Below, one piece after another: positions 45,490-56,490 of a stretch of DNA of 64,000 nucleotides; the first letter of the stretch is position 1, and each line of letters starts with the position of its first letter. Made by a program: the position numbers and the translations under genes. Location: positions 9,625,083 through 9,689,082 of the forward strand of contig CM068313.1 in NCBI GenBank assembly GCA_034766995.1, read 5' to 3'. The notes under the pieces were generated by a model. It saw only the letters and a list, made by a program, of their open reading frames with translations. It was not told where the DNA came from and did not search any database. This DNA is from Acanthacorydalis orientalis. Taxonomy: Eukaryota > Arthropoda > Insecta > Megaloptera > Corydalidae.

Positions 45490-46989
45490 CGATTTTCTTC
45501 CTTTACGATATTACGGGTACCGTTACAAATCACTAGAATGTTTTGGAAATTATTTAAAAGTCCCTTTGATATGGATCGCTGTCAGACGACAACAATTATT
45601 TAATATTATTATCGCTCTCGAACATAATTATCAGTCAATCATAAATTGACAATATGAAAAAATATTGTAAGGGATTAGTACCGTGCTTGAAAATATATCA
45701 ATTTAAAATTTACATATAAATATATTGTTTACAAACATGTTTCGATTTAAATACTAATGATTGATTAAACACAAGATGACAAATTAAATTCTTATTAAAA
45801 AGTATTTTTCAAAATTAAAGAGTTTATAAAATTTGTCGAAAAGAATAGTAAAAAGTTAACTAAAAAAAATTATCTATAAATGTACATGGATATCAAAAAA
45901 TTATATATAAATCAACATTTAACAGGAAAGTAAACAGATGCATACTTCAACTTTTAAAAAGAAAAAGTACACGTTCCGAATACAAATTTCACACTTAATA
46001 GTTAAATGTTAAAAGATATAAAAGATGTTCATAAAAATGAAAAAAGTAATCTTAGTTTGTCTATTAAAATAATTTATGACATATTCATCATGAGAAGAAT
46101 TTAATTAAAGAATAGTTTTCACTCTTTTCATTAATATAAATGATTATGAATTTAATATTATGAAAGATAGATGGATGAAAAAAGGTCTAATTAATAGAGA
46201 CATTAATAAAGTATGAAAGAAACTACAGTGTTCCATTGAAAAACTACGATTTTCTTCAGTGAAAAGTTTTAGAATGGCACGATAGAGAGAATTTATGTTA
46301 GTTATAAGCTTTGTTTTATCAAAAGCTCTGGTTACTAGAATTGTTGTCTCTTATTATTTGATACAATAATTCACAATTCGATGCACAATGATTGCATCTT
46401 CTTTTAATTCTTTTCGGAATACAGAAAATTAGATTTTTTATTATTGAATAATAATCGATTATTTGATAATTCGATAAAAGACACCTTGTGGTGTTTGGGA
46501 GGATAATTCATTTATGAATGGAAATAATCAATAGTAATTCGAGCGAGTGTTTCATGTTGAATATAAAATGAATAATAATCATATTAAATACTGTTATAAA
46601 AATGAATCTAGAAAATTGCTATTTTAATTTTCTTTCAAATTTTAAGATTCTTAGACAAGTCTCATAGAAACTTACACAGGTTTATTACTAAGATGTTCCT
46701 AAATTAATCATACTTTTTATTTCGAAGAGTAATTTTTTATAAACTTAATTTTATAATATAAAAAATTTCGAAACATTTATAAATGTATAGTGAGGTTAGA
46801 ATTTGTTAACAAATTGTAAAATAGCAATAGCTGTGAATACAATTATTTAAAAAAACCAAAAGCAGAAGTTGCATTAAGGAACAAGGCTTTCATTCTTTAC
46901 CAACTCCTATTCTCAATCTGATCTTAAAGAATTTCACTGGAGAAGACAGTGGCTTGAACATGCAGGCTATAGTTTCTTTCCATTTCTGA
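45490..46989. other. AT-rich non-coding stretch
   Basis: A second TTATAAAAGG box lies at 45475-45484. No gene or repeat is supported up to 46.99 kb. A complex run at 46855-46985 has no long frame. Confidence 0.5.
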
Positions 46990-47040
46990 TAAGAAAAAAA
47001 ATTATGATTTGTGGAGTGAAAAAGAATTCATTTGTAAAAA
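46990..47040 (+). repeat. Palindromic-family right-arm end
   Basis: Only the distal part remains: TTATGATTTGTGGAGTGAAA and AAGAATTCATTTGTAAAA. Confidence 0.6.
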
Positions 47041-47550
47041 AAATTTAGGTATATATTTTTATAAAATTTATATGAAATTATTTATCAAATGTTATATGAA
47101 ATCATTTGATAAATAATAATAATAAAATTATACAACTAAATAAGGGATGACAAAGACGAAAACAGTTTATATTAAATGTAAAAAATTAAATAAAGAATTT
47201 AAATCGAACGATACGAGGAATAAAAATATTCAGAACAAAACGAATGAGGTTTCAAAAAATAGATCGATATTTTTCATCAACTGCGAATGATTTTTCGACA
47301 GATTTAAAAATTCAACTAACAAATATACAAATTAAAACAAACTGATCTATAAATTAAAAACGATAACCAATGACATTGTTTGTTTAAATCAGTTTATTAT
47401 TACAAAAGATTATTTATTTCAATTTGAAGGGATTTCTCTCAAAAAACTTTCTGTAACATCTAAAGTTGAAAATATTTAGAGCTGCACACGTTAAACATTT
47501 TACTTATTTTTTAATTAATAAATATGTAGTGAAAATTTTAACATTACACA

Positions 47551-47612
<62 letters not shown>
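47551..47612. repeat. (CT)n(TA)n compound microsatellite
   Basis: About 20 bp of CT followed by about 42 bp of TA. Confidence 0.97.
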
Positions 47613-47616
<4 letters not shown>

Positions 47617-47781
47617 GATTTTAAGAACGACTTTTCGGACAGAATTTATAGTACTATGCAGCCTTTGTTATAATTACTTACATAATTTATCTTCTATTGA
47701 CCTAGGTTAGTGTTTACCATAATTAATATAGTGTTTGTATTGTAATCTTGACCAGAACATATCCGGCGATTATTCTATAAC

Positions 47782-47784
<3 letters not shown>

Positions 47785-47834
<50 letters not shown>
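47785..47834. repeat. (TA)n microsatellite
   Basis: A TA tract of about 50 bp. Confidence 0.97.
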
Positions 47835-47837
<3 letters not shown>

Positions 47838-48264
47838 TGAAAAACACGAACCCTTTCTCATAAACTAAATTTAAATACTAACAATGGTCGACCGTAATAA
47901 TATTATTTACTAAATGAATAATAATTATATTTAGTCACAGTCTACTGAAGTATGCGCTATTTTCAAATGAGGGTCTCTTTACGTTTGAATCATGTAATCT
48001 AATACTCGAACGTCATGCGTATAGTTTTTATTGCTGAGCTGTCATGGTATGAAACCGGTATGTGTTATTAGAAGAATTTATGTGATTAGATTTGAAATAA
48101 AGGAATGACACCTATTATGTGCATTGTATTATGTCTTGATATATCAACCTTTTGCAATTCGAGCATGTAAGTACAAAGCTGATTAGCCAGTGAATACGAT
48201 TGTTATGTATTCTCTACACAATACGCTTATTATTGAAAATCAAACGATCACTTTTATAAAGTCA

Positions 48265-48415
48265 CACAAATGAATTCTTTCTTCAATTCACAAACCGCAT
48301 GAAATTTTTCAATAAAAATTTATTTAATAAATTATTATTGATTATTTTCGATTGTCACTTACACGCATTTCGATTGTAATCTCACCATCCTCAGAACGTC
48401 GAATTACTGAAAAAT
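48265..48415 (-). repeat. Palindromic-family left arm
   Basis: CACAAATGAATTCTTTCTTC, AATTCACAAACCGCATG, TAATAAATTATTATTGATTA, GTCACTTACACGCATTTCGA, CTCACCATCCTCAGAACG. It is one of the best kept left arms; the right arm is absent. Confidence 0.8.
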
Positions 48416-48598
48416 TTGAAAAAATCTTCTACGAAGTGTTTATGCAATATATTTAAGAACATTTTGCATGTCCAACCTGTTTTATTCGAAGGGATATTTT
48501 AGATATACCAAATCGATCATTTTGGCAACTCTATATTTATTTAAGTAATTCAGTATTTCATGCATCTTTAAAATAAGTGATAAATATTAGATTGGTAT

Positions 48599-48999
48599 AA
48601 TTAACAAATAATACACATAAATAATACGCAATATAAATCAATTTTTTTATTAGAAAAGTTTTTCAGTTAATTAGGGTGAAGTTCATTCGATAACGTGATT
48701 CATAGCAACTAGTCATAACATACGCCACGTGAATGATATCAACCAATCAGAACACGGATCATGTGACTGATATTAACCAATCGAAGAACGAATAAAAGTC
48801 ATGGGAAAGGAATCAACGTCTCATTTTCATAGTACTGAAAGATGTTAACTGAATTGTAAAATATATAAATTTTAACGGACGCAGATTTACTTAAAAAATA
48901 AATTATCTATTTTGATATTAATGTTTGTACATTGGTAATAATTTTAATCGATTTTATTAAATAAAATATTTTTTGTTTTTATAAAACAAAAAAACAAAC

Positions 49000-49000
<1 letters not shown>
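48599..49000 (+). mobile_element. 0.4-kb dispersed repeat with A-rich tail, copy 1
   Basis: About 400 bp shared at high identity with 60096-60500. It contains two CCAATC boxes (48757-48782 region), GAATAAAAGTCATGG some 25 bp on, and the conserved run TTAACGGACGCAGATTTACT. It ends in AAATAAAATATTTTTTGTTT and AAAACAAAAAAACAAACC. The A-rich end with AATAAA suggests a retroposed unit (SINE, non-LTR tail or solo LTR), but there are no TG/CA termini or target duplications that I could confirm and no coding frame. Confidence 0.65.
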
Positions 49001-49033
<33 letters not shown>

Positions 49034-49068
49034 GTATGTATATGTATATATATATATATATATGTGTG
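49001..49068. repeat. (CT)n(TA)n(TG)n compound microsatellite
   Basis: It starts directly at the A-rich tail of the preceding repeat and spans about 68 bp. Confidence 0.95.
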
Positions 49069-49667
49069 TCTATATCCTTAAGATTCAAAGCGAATACAAT
49101 GTATTATTGTAATTGCTTTACGATGACTTTTATTTGATGTAAATTTTTTATAAGCTCAGATGCAACAATGGTACAGGAAATGAGTTATGGATATTAATAA
49201 ATAATTTGTCAAAATGCTAATTAAATTTTTACACGACTCGGTATGACTTAACGAAAATTTTAATTAAAACATTTTTCTATTTTTAACCATCCTATTAGAT
49301 AATACAGGGCTTGTTGATTGAAACGCACTGTTGTAAACATTCATTTTTGTATGTTTATTTATAACGCTATATTATGAAACCAGAAATATTCCTTGACAGA
49401 AACACTTTTATTAAGGTTAAACAATATTTAAATGTTTCCTGTCAGGTGGAAAATAAAATTATGCAATTATTTGTAGCAAGACTGTATGCGATGACTATTA
49501 GCATTTTTTATAGTTTAGATGTATTTGTTTAAAAAAAGATATGATGATTTAAACAAGTATCAAAATTACTTTATATTTCCTGTGTTCACAATCTTTAAAT
49601 AAATTGTGATGTCTGATATAATTAAAGTACAGATAGATAATAAAAGTTATCATTCTATGCTTTAACA
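49069..49667. other. AT-rich non-coding stretch
   Basis: No supported feature. Confidence 0.55.
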
Positions 49668-49790
49668 TTCTGAGGATGAGAACAATAACTTAGAAATGTA
49701 CATAAGCAACGATTAAAATGATCAATAATCGATTATTGATCAGGTAAGATTCTGTGGTTTATGAGGTGAGTGAAGATTTATGAAAATAAA
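49668..49790 (+). repeat. Palindromic-family right arm
   Basis: ACATTCTGAGGATGAGAACA, ACTTAGAAATGTACATAAGC, AATGATCAATAATCGATTAT, TTCTGTGGTTTATGAGGTGA. About 10 bp between TTGATC and the distal block are missing. Confidence 0.7.
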
Positions 49791-49900
49791 TCTAATGACA
49801 GTACCAGAACTGATTTGAAATTAATTTTAAATTTAATAAATTACTTTATATAAATAATTGAATACTGTTTGAAAAGTTCAACGCTATGTTATGTAGTACT

Positions 49901-49903
<3 letters not shown>

Positions 49904-49942
<39 letters not shown>
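49904..49942. repeat. (TA)n microsatellite
   Basis: A TA tract of about 39 bp. Confidence 0.96.
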
Positions 49943-49947
<5 letters not shown>

Positions 49948-50034
49948 CTAATTTGATGACGAATTACTATTTTAATCATTTGAATTCTAACTGATAATAG
50001 TTTCTATAATTTTGCGTTTCATTGCTAATCGCGC

Positions 50035-50382
50035 TTGCTTCGTACTGTAGAATTTTTCATTGACTTTAAAATGATTTTTTCAGTCATTCTTCCCTTGAAA
50101 CCACAATTTTTTATTATAATAATTTCTTATCAGCATGAAAAATTACGGATTTTCTTTTATTTTCATTTAAATCCTGCATACTTAACCTTCCATATACAGA
50201 GTGCGTATCATATTTGTATTTTATTTTTCAGTATTAGTATTTTTCTTAAATACATTTCTATTAGATATTTACAAAAGTTTTATTCTTTTATTCAGTGTTC
50301 TATACAATTATTTAAAATTCAAATAAATTCACACCTTTTTGTTGCCTGGGTCGGCATCGGACAAATTTCAAGACAGTTTTAA
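50035..50382 (+). other. Hydrophobic 103-115 codon open frame, unsupported
   Basis: The frame is open from TTG at 50035; the first ATG lies 12 codons in. It is dominated by Phe, Ile, Tyr, Leu and Ser, as any T-rich sequence would be, and ends FVAWVGIGQISRQF. It abuts the mariner fragment that follows. No membrane-protein family is recognised and no splice or promoter signals support it. Confidence 0.12.
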
Positions 50383-50424
50383 GACCGAAACGTCATATGT
50401 GATGATTTAATGAAAAACATAACC

Positions 50425-50590
50425 TCATAAAACTGGAATGAACGCGATGAACGATGAAAAGATGTGTTTATTCAACAGTGGATTCGGTAAGAGTTCCAAG
50501 AAAGGAAAAACGCCACTGAAGCATGCGAAACTATTGGTTTTGTTCTTAGAGAAGGTGTTGTATTTCACAATATACTTGCAAATATTGATT
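50425..50590 (+). pseudogene. Mariner transposase N-terminal fragment
   Basis: In two frames this reads MNDEKMCLF, then QQWIR, stop, EFQERKNATEACETIGFVLR, EGVVF. The order (start, QQWIR-like, K-N-A-TEA-like helix, then GEGVV-like) is typical of the first helix-turn-helix of mariner transposases that carry the MNDEKM-type start. A stop and a frame change break it and nothing downstream continues it. Confidence 0.55.
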
Positions 50591-50689
50591 TCGAGGTTTT
50601 AAAACATGCGATTTGCACAATATACATAATTGATTTTCAAAATCTAAAAAAACATTAGTTGAGAGAACAAGTTTGTGTCGAACAGGACA

Positions 50690-50795
50690 TTAAAAACAAT
50701 TAAAAATGATCAGTTATTAATTATTAAAAAAAATTGATCAGAAAACTTTTCAGTGGCCTATAGGATGTGTGAAAAATTCATTTTTAAAAGAACAG
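50690..50795 (+). repeat. Palindromic-family right arm
   Basis: AACAATTAAAAATGATCAGT, TTGATCAGAAAACTTTTCAG and GATGTGTGAAAAATTCATTT. The inner half of the arm is missing. Confidence 0.6.
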
Positions 50796-51010
50796 AAACT
50801 TCTTTAAAATTTTTATTAGCGTTTTTCTTATATAAATTAAACAAATGATTGATTTTCGGTATGTAAATAAAATTATTTAAAAAAAATAAATGACCGTGTA
50901 GGACGATCGATCAACTTCTTAACGTGGGTTTCAATTATTCAAAATAAAAATCTATATATTAGCTCTTATTATCGGACATACAACACAACTCGACCATACA
51001 TTAAACAACG

Positions 51011-51208
51011 TCATAAGGAAACTTGTTCGCATTTATACAGTCCATAATCGATACAATTTTCAAGTGCAATTGAATGAACGTGCGTCATTAATATGCGGCA
51101 TTCATGACAATGTCTCATGCAGTCGATCGTTGCATGTCCGACCACGTCTATGCATGTTTCAAAGCAAACGCGGGGCTCTGCCACCGTGTATTTTCTACTG
51201 CAGCTCAA
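51011..51208 (-). CDS. Cys-rich open frame, possible exon
   Basis: About 65 codons open on the minus strand, ending at TGA near 51010, GC-richer than the flanks. It holds eight cysteines in a patterned arrangement (CFETC, then CMRHCHEC, then CIDYGLYKC). There is no in-frame ATG at its start; an acceptor (GAGCTGCAG) at about 51190 could begin an exon. The pattern could suit a small disulfide-bonded secreted protein, but I recognise no peptide-hormone or other family and no signal peptide is attached. Confidence 0.25.
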   Translation of the reverse strand: MSCSRKYTVAEPRVCFETCIDVVGHATIDCMRHCHECRILMTHVHSIALENCIDYGLYKCEQVSL

Positions 51209-51343
51209 AACATTTTAACGATCGGCAATGAGGCGACTGATGCATACGTTAAAGTGATTTAACATTCAGCTGCAGAGGATAAGTGTCAAGTCTAATTACG
51301 TTCTTTCAGTCACACAATCTGACATAAAAGAGGATATAATGCA

Positions 51344-51788
51344 ATGTCACAGACACTGGAAATATGTATATGTGCACTAAATGCCGTATTATTGCTCGTG
51401 ATTCTTTTTCTTGTAACGAGGTTGCGTGTTTCGGTTCAATTCAAAATCAAAATATATGAAAAGGTATTCAACAGTCGAATATATATAGTCGTTTAATTTC
51501 GATGTTTTTAAACATACACATAATGCAGATAATCACCAGTATATGTATCACTCTGTATCATAATTTACAAATAAAAAATTCTGAAGAATATGAATGCAAA
51601 TTGACTTGTTCAGTGGGATTGAATGTTAAAGACAAGAGTTGTGTTTCATTCAGGTATGAAAATAAACGCTTATAGATTTTGTATTTTTTTTGTCCTTAAT
51701 CTGATTTATATAATTCTTTCTCAATTTATTCGTTGAGACCGAATATAATTTTTACAGGTATTTTTTCGTCCTTTGTTTATTGAAATAA
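51344..51788 (+). CDS. Candidate three-exon gene, 91 residues, one membrane segment
   Basis: Model: exons 51344-51463, 51529-51653 and 51758-51788, with introns of 65 and 104 bp. Donors are AAG-GTATTC and CAG-GTATGA, and acceptors are ATAATGCAG and AATTTTTACAG. Phases agree throughout, and the unspliced frames would stop early. Exon 1 gives MSQTLEICICALNAVLLLVI then LFLVTRLRVSVQFKIKIYEK, a short N-terminus, one strongly hydrophobic segment (about residues 8-24) and a basic stretch. Exon 2 holds EYECKLTCSVG and DKSCVSFR. Exon 3 adds YFFVLCLLK. AATAAA lies at 51826-51831, 38 bp after the stop. It may be a small membrane-anchored or secreted protein. No family is recognised, and such a model can arise by chance. 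Confidence 0.25.
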
Positions 51789-51825
51789 TTAAAATGCAAA
51801 AATGGAACAATGTAATTTTTATTAT

Positions 51826-51831
51826 AATAAA
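51826..51831 (+). terminator. Candidate poly(A) signal
   Basis: AATAAA, 38 bp after the stop of the candidate gene at 51344-51788. AATAAA is frequent by chance in this composition. Confidence 0.2.
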
Positions 51832-52065
51832 TATTTGAAAACAAAAAATAAAATTCTTTTAAAAAATGTAAATTTTAGAACAGTTCTTTTCATTTAGTTT
51901 TGTAAAGTAAATAATAAATCATTGATTATTTAATAACAGACATACACTGATTATTTAATATTAATCATTGATTATATGTTTATGAGACTTAATAGTCCCG
52001 ACAATACATAATAGGATTAAACAGTTTTTTTGTCAGTAAACAATAAAATTACCGACTTCATTTTA

Positions 52066-52220
52066 TTAAGTTGGTAAAAAAATAATTACGGTTTTTGTTT
52101 TCTGGACTCTAACCTTATTTTCTTTCAATGAAATTGTTCTTTCATCATTTTAATGTGCATTTTTCGGTTTGTATTTTGGTAACATTGATTTTGGTTCTAT
52201 TATTACTTTTGCTGCAAATT
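52066..52220 (+). mobile_element. 5' end of a cecropia-type mariner, right end missing
   Basis: TTAAGTTGGTAAAAAAATAA opens it after TA at 52064-52065. It then follows the 549-bp copy (TTTCGGTTTGTATTTTGGTA, TTGGTTCTATTATTACTTTT, CTGCAAATTGG) and stops matching at about 52218, where unrelated sequence (ACAAGATCATCTCTTTTC) begins. No right terminal repeat follows. Confidence 0.75.
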
Positions 52221-52419
52221 GGACAAGATCATCTCTTTTCAACCGAAGAAGGTAACAACGACACGCTTATAAATGAAGACAATATTGATTTTTCGACTCT
52301 GAAGGTGCCGTGCATCATTAATTTCTGATGAGGCAGATAGTCAATCAGAAATTCTACACGGATGTTCTGGATAGTTTGAGAGAAAGTCTGTTAAATTTGT
52401 AGCCTCAATTGGATTTTCA

Positions 52420-52560
52420 TAAAATATTTTTTCATCCCACGGATTAGAAAAAAGTTTTCTGGTCAAAAATGCTCAATAAATCTTTACTAATCATTTTTGA
52501 TTGTTTATTGTGCACATTTCGATGATAATACCATTATTTTAAGAATACCAAGGTACATAT
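52420..52560 (-). repeat. Palindromic-family left arm
   Basis: TTTTTCATCCCACGGATTAG, GTTTTCTGGTCAAAAATGCT, TAATCATTTTTGATTGTTTA, TGCACATTTCGATGATAATA, CCATTATTTTAAGAATACCA. Confidence 0.75.
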
Positions 52561-52639
52561 ACTGAATTTTTCATTATAACAAAGCTCGTTCTTATAAGAA
52601 GTTATCAATGAAGTGAATTTTGATACAAAAGAAAATCAC

Positions 52640-52909
52640 GACTCACCCTACTCACCATATTTTACCGATTATAACTTTTCTGTTTTCAAAACTAAAAAGT
52701 TTCTTAAAACAACTCCTTTTTAAGAATGAGTAACCCACGATAATCGTAGAACAATGCATAAAAATCATTCCCAAGGAGATTTCTAAAAGTGTTTCGAAGC
52801 TTAGACGAAGAAGTGGGTCAGGACACCAATAAGGAGTACTTTTAAAATCTATTATTTTTCAAAAAATACTAATTTTACCAATATAGTCTATTTTTTTTGA
52901 CCGACCGTG
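52640..52909 (+). pseudogene. Mariner transposase C-terminal fragment with 3' terminal repeat
   Basis: HDSPYSPYFTDYNFSVFKTK and KFLKTTPF match the proline-rich block containing the last catalytic Asp region of mariner transposases (PPYSPDLAPSDYHLF-like). Then, after stops, come FKCFEA-like and KKWVRTPI, similar to the C-terminal FQKCFxxWxKRWxRC motif. It ends in AATATAGTCTATTTTTTTTG and ACCGACCGTG, which read backwards look like the 5' terminal repeat of a lineage other than the cecropia copies. Stops and frame changes abound. Confidence 0.7.
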
Positions 52910-54035
52910 TACAGATAAGTTATTATTTTTCAAACGAGCATTTTTTATACGAAAAACTATAATATTATATTTAAAAAAAAGTGGCATTAGAAAAAAGTAA
53001 ATACTGTATAAAACATTATTTGAATATATTTTAAAATGAACACTAATTTATTTTGATACAAAAATGCGTATGTTCACAGACAAAAATAGAATATAATTGG
53101 ATATCTGTTTCTAATTACTTGATAAATTCTGATAATTTATTAAGCTATAAATGATACTTTATGTGTATATAAGCTTTTTGTTGTCAGATCGTTAACTGTA
53201 AACGTGATGATAAATATAATCATCAGGTTACCACTTCATAAAAGACTATATAGGAAAAAAAACGATTACTCTATTCAACAAGACAATTCAGACACATTGC
53301 TAAAAAGTACATTAATTCAACAATTATTTTTATACTCGATTTGATAATTTTATTATAAATGCTACAAAAAAAATCAGAAATATAATTAAGTAATCGTTTC
53401 AATTACAGAAATAGATAAGTACAGCCAGATTACTTTCAGCTTCAATGAAGATTCGATTAGTTTTATATTTTTAACACATTCAACATCTGTTCTTATTTTT
53501 TGTTAGACCATTTCGTAAATTTTATACGATGAAAAAACATCGACTGGTTGTTGCACTGAACGACAACATAAATATTCTAAAATTAATCGTATCCTTGTTG
53601 AAACGTTTATAAATATCTTTGTGCAGTTCATAAATTTTGATTTCTATTATTTTTCTTGGTACAATTTAATGTTATAGCATACGTCATTTTCTCAGTATTC
53701 GTTTACGATGGGTTTATGTAATTGAATAAGTGTTCACAGGGAACAAAAATAAACATTTATTAAATATGATTAGTGGTCCGGTACACTAATAAGACAATAT
53801 TGACAGATTGATTATAAACCAGTAATATCTAGTTAAAGTAGCGATAATAATAGACAATTTTCAATCTTTCTTCGTCTGATAGGTAGCTTTTGAATCGATG
53901 TTATTTTTAAACATATGTAACTTCATTTCAATGTAATTCGTTATAAATAATAAATGAATATTTTCATACAAACTATCGAACAAACTATCTACATGACTAA
54001 AACTTAGTTTCCGTAAAGACTTTTCATAGATTTAA
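52910..54035. other. AT-rich non-coding stretch
   Basis: No supported gene. Confidence 0.55.
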
Positions 54036-54496
54036 CCCTTTGCGGTCGAATGTCGCTATATAAAAGGCCACTCGTACTACTTACTGGGTCGAATATCGCT
54101 ACTAAAGCGGCAAAAAATAATTTTGTTATCTGTACCATCATTGGGTGTATTTCCTTATTTATCAACTAGTATCGAGCCCGTTAAAATTGAAGGAAAAATA
54201 GAAAGAAAAAACCTGTTTGTTGGTTTTTACAAAATAATATATTTAAACATAACAAATACCTAAGAATGAAATTTAATGAATTAAATTTGAAATCTATCCA
54301 TTGTGAAATTTCCTTACACACCGCATTCGCTAGATAATGGCCGACGGCCACATTGCGGACAAAGTGATGAGAAATACGGGTTTTTATTATTAAAAAGAAT
54401 AGTTTGTTAATACTATTACATCCTAAATTTTGTAAACTGTTATTGTTTGCTTCTCGTCTCACAATACTTTTTACTTAACATCTTATAATTAACTCT

Positions 54497-54552
<56 letters not shown>

Positions 54553-54620
54553 CACTTTATATAAAAAGCATATTCGACCCAGCGAGAAATACAGTTGAAA
54601 AAGTTCTCGTCCGCAAAGGG
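54036..54620. mobile_element. 585-bp non-autonomous piggyBac-type element
   Basis: TTAA lies immediately on both sides (54032-54035, 54621-54624). The ends are CCCTTTGCGGTCGAATG and GTCCGCAAAGGG, an inverted pair of about 14 bp starting CCC, as in piggyBac-like elements. TGGGTCGAATATCGC at about 54086 is an internal copy of GGTCGAATGTCGC at 54044, and CATATTCGACCCAGCG near the right end is its complement, so there is a subterminal repeat arrangement. No transposase is recognisable. The 93-codon minus frame (54181-54462) starts MRREANNNSLQNLGCNSINK and shows no piggyBac motif. Confidence 0.85.
54498..54548. repeat. (TA)n microsatellite inside the piggyBac-type element
   Basis: A TA tract of about 50 bp located about 70 bp from the right terminal repeat. 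Confidence 0.97.
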
Positions 54621-54624
54621 TTAA

Positions 54625-55084
54625 TATTCTTTTTTATAAAAGTATATGGAATAGATATAGAGAAAAAAAACTATTATATGACTCTAATTTCAATCCATAT
54701 ATCGCGAATAAAAACTTACAAACTATCCATAAATGAGAATTCATACGGTTTCCATCTGGTTTCTGTGAATAGAGAATTGTATGTTAAGCTTACTGACTTA
54801 TTCTACGAACGTATTTAATAAATATGTCTAAGTGTTTGACGATTGAGTTGCTATACAAATTTTTCCTTGAACGGCTGTAATTTCCTTTACTAATTCTTCG
54901 AATTAATTCGTTTGTTCATTTTTGTCTACAGCTTCTTAATAATCAAGATCTACATCCATCAATTATTTACATCAATCATGCGTGTTAATTAAATGATCTA
55001 TTAAGATTTTATACCATATGTCAATTGTTATAATCGTTTCCTTGAAGTAAATCCACTTTAAAACTGATACGTATATTTGTTTTC
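54625..55084. other. AT-rich non-coding stretch
   Basis: Nothing supported. Confidence 0.55.
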
Positions 55085-55228
55085 ATACTTTACAGCTCTG
55101 AGGATGATGGAACTCGTTACAGAAATACACACAGGTAAAAATCAAAAATGATCAATAATGATTTATTGGACATTTCTATCAAAAATATTTTTTGTGGTAT
55201 GTGGGTTGAATAAAAAGTAATTTGTGAA
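55085..55228 (+). repeat. Palindromic-family right arm, well kept
   Basis: TTACAGCTCTGAGGATGATG, GAAATACACACAGG, AAATCAAAAATGATCAATAA, TGATTTATTGGACATTTCTA, TTTTTTGTGGTATGTGGG. The matching left arm is absent. Confidence 0.8.
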
Positions 55229-55464
55229 ATTGTATTTAGATATTGGGTCACAAGTGTGCGTTAATAATCAATTAATTTACGTTTTTGACTATAAATATGA
55301 ATAATTCTTTCAGAACATTCATTAACAAGTTTATATAAAAAGATATGAAGCACTTTTAAAGATTCGCTTACTTAAGTTGAATGTTTTAAGAAATTGCAGA
55401 TTTTTTCATTAACTTTCTAGAAGATTTTGGAATATTGGAGAACATGTAACGCCAGCTTTAAAAA
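55229..55464. other. AT-rich spacer
   Basis: Nothing supported. Confidence 0.5.
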
Positions 55465-55600
55465 AGAATAATTTTTCCACCATACAAACTACAAAAAATT
55501 CTGGAAAAAGTTATTAATAAATCATGATTGATTGCTTTTGCGCATTTCGATAACAATAGCATCATTTTCAGACCGCTAAGGTAAAAGTGAATTTAGATAC
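55465..55600 (-). repeat. Palindromic-family left arm
   Basis: TTTTCCACCATACAAACTAC, AAAAAATTCTGGAAAAAGTT, TTTTGCGCATTTCGATAACA, AGCATCATTTTCAGACCGCT. Confidence 0.75.
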
Positions 55601-56029
55601 ACTATCAGAAGTATACAGCGTTTGAGACCAAATTTACTCGATTTTTTTTGGTACTGTTTTCTAGAACCGATTTTCAAAAATTTTTGTCGGGGAAATACTT
55701 TACATAGTGAACCCGCTATAAAATACTGATGGGACAAAACTTTTCAAGACTATATCTTTTATCCAAGATGTCGGAAAATTTCTGGACAATAATTTTAGCC
55801 AATTTTAACTACCTCTTAATGCAATTAATTACCATTTACCAAGATTAATCAAAACAAAAAGACGTATTGAAAGGGTTAAAGTGGGATAATACTTTCATAT
55901 ATTTTTATTAATCATCAAACTAAATCAAATTAATCTGAATGTGAATACACATTAAGCTTACATTTTAAATGATCAAAAAACATAATTTTTATAGTTCTAA
56001 CACTTTGGTTAAAATTATTTTCACGAACA
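55601..56029. other. Non-coding stretch
   Basis: No motif, gene or known element was recognised. Confidence 0.5.
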
Positions 56030-56275
56030 AACGTTCCATAAATCATTATAAATAATGATTTATTTAACATTTTTGACCAGAAACGCCATTACTAGTCTGT
56101 GGTGCGAAAAAACACACAGAATTAATTTGTACAACTAATATCTTTTTTATGGCTTAATACAGATAATGGCAGAATCATTGAAATGAGTAAAATCAATAAT
56201 CAAAAATGATTTATTGAACATTTTTGCGAAGAAAAATTTTTTATGGTTGTGGAGTGAAAAAAGAACTCCTGTGTG
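56030..56275 (+). repeat. Two palindromic-family right arms in direct tandem
   Basis: The first (56030-56115) has TAATGATTTATTTAACATTT, TTGACCAGAAACG and GTCTGTGGTGCGAAAAAACA. The second (56165-56275) has AATGGCAGAATCATTGAAAT, AATAATCAAAAATGATTTAT, TGAACATTTTTGCGAAG and GTTGTGGAGTGAAAAAAG. Direct, not inverted, order is unusual for the family. Confidence 0.7.
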
Positions 56276-56388
56276 AAAATCAAACTTTTTCAGATTGAAA
56301 ATTTCATTAATCCACTATTAACAAAAATATTTGCCACAAATAATCATACAAGAATCAATATAAAATAAAGCACAATTAAAGATGGCAT

Positions 56389-56392
<4 letters not shown>

Positions 56393-56457
<65 letters not shown>
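56393..56457. repeat. (TA)n microsatellite
   Basis: A TA tract of about 65 bp. Confidence 0.97.
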
Positions 56458-56460
<3 letters not shown>

Positions 56461-56490
56461 ACACATGAGTAAACATATGTATATATTTGC

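Larger units (their letters stand above)
47041..48264. other. AT-rich stretch with two microsatellites
   Basis: No gene seen. A short GC-richer run at 47940-48180 has no frame worth calling. Confidence 0.5.

Noticed and set aside
54181..54462. 93-codon minus-strand ORF as a piggyBac transposase remnant
   Set aside because: No DDD context or Cys-rich C-terminal pattern can be seen, so the element is called non-autonomous.
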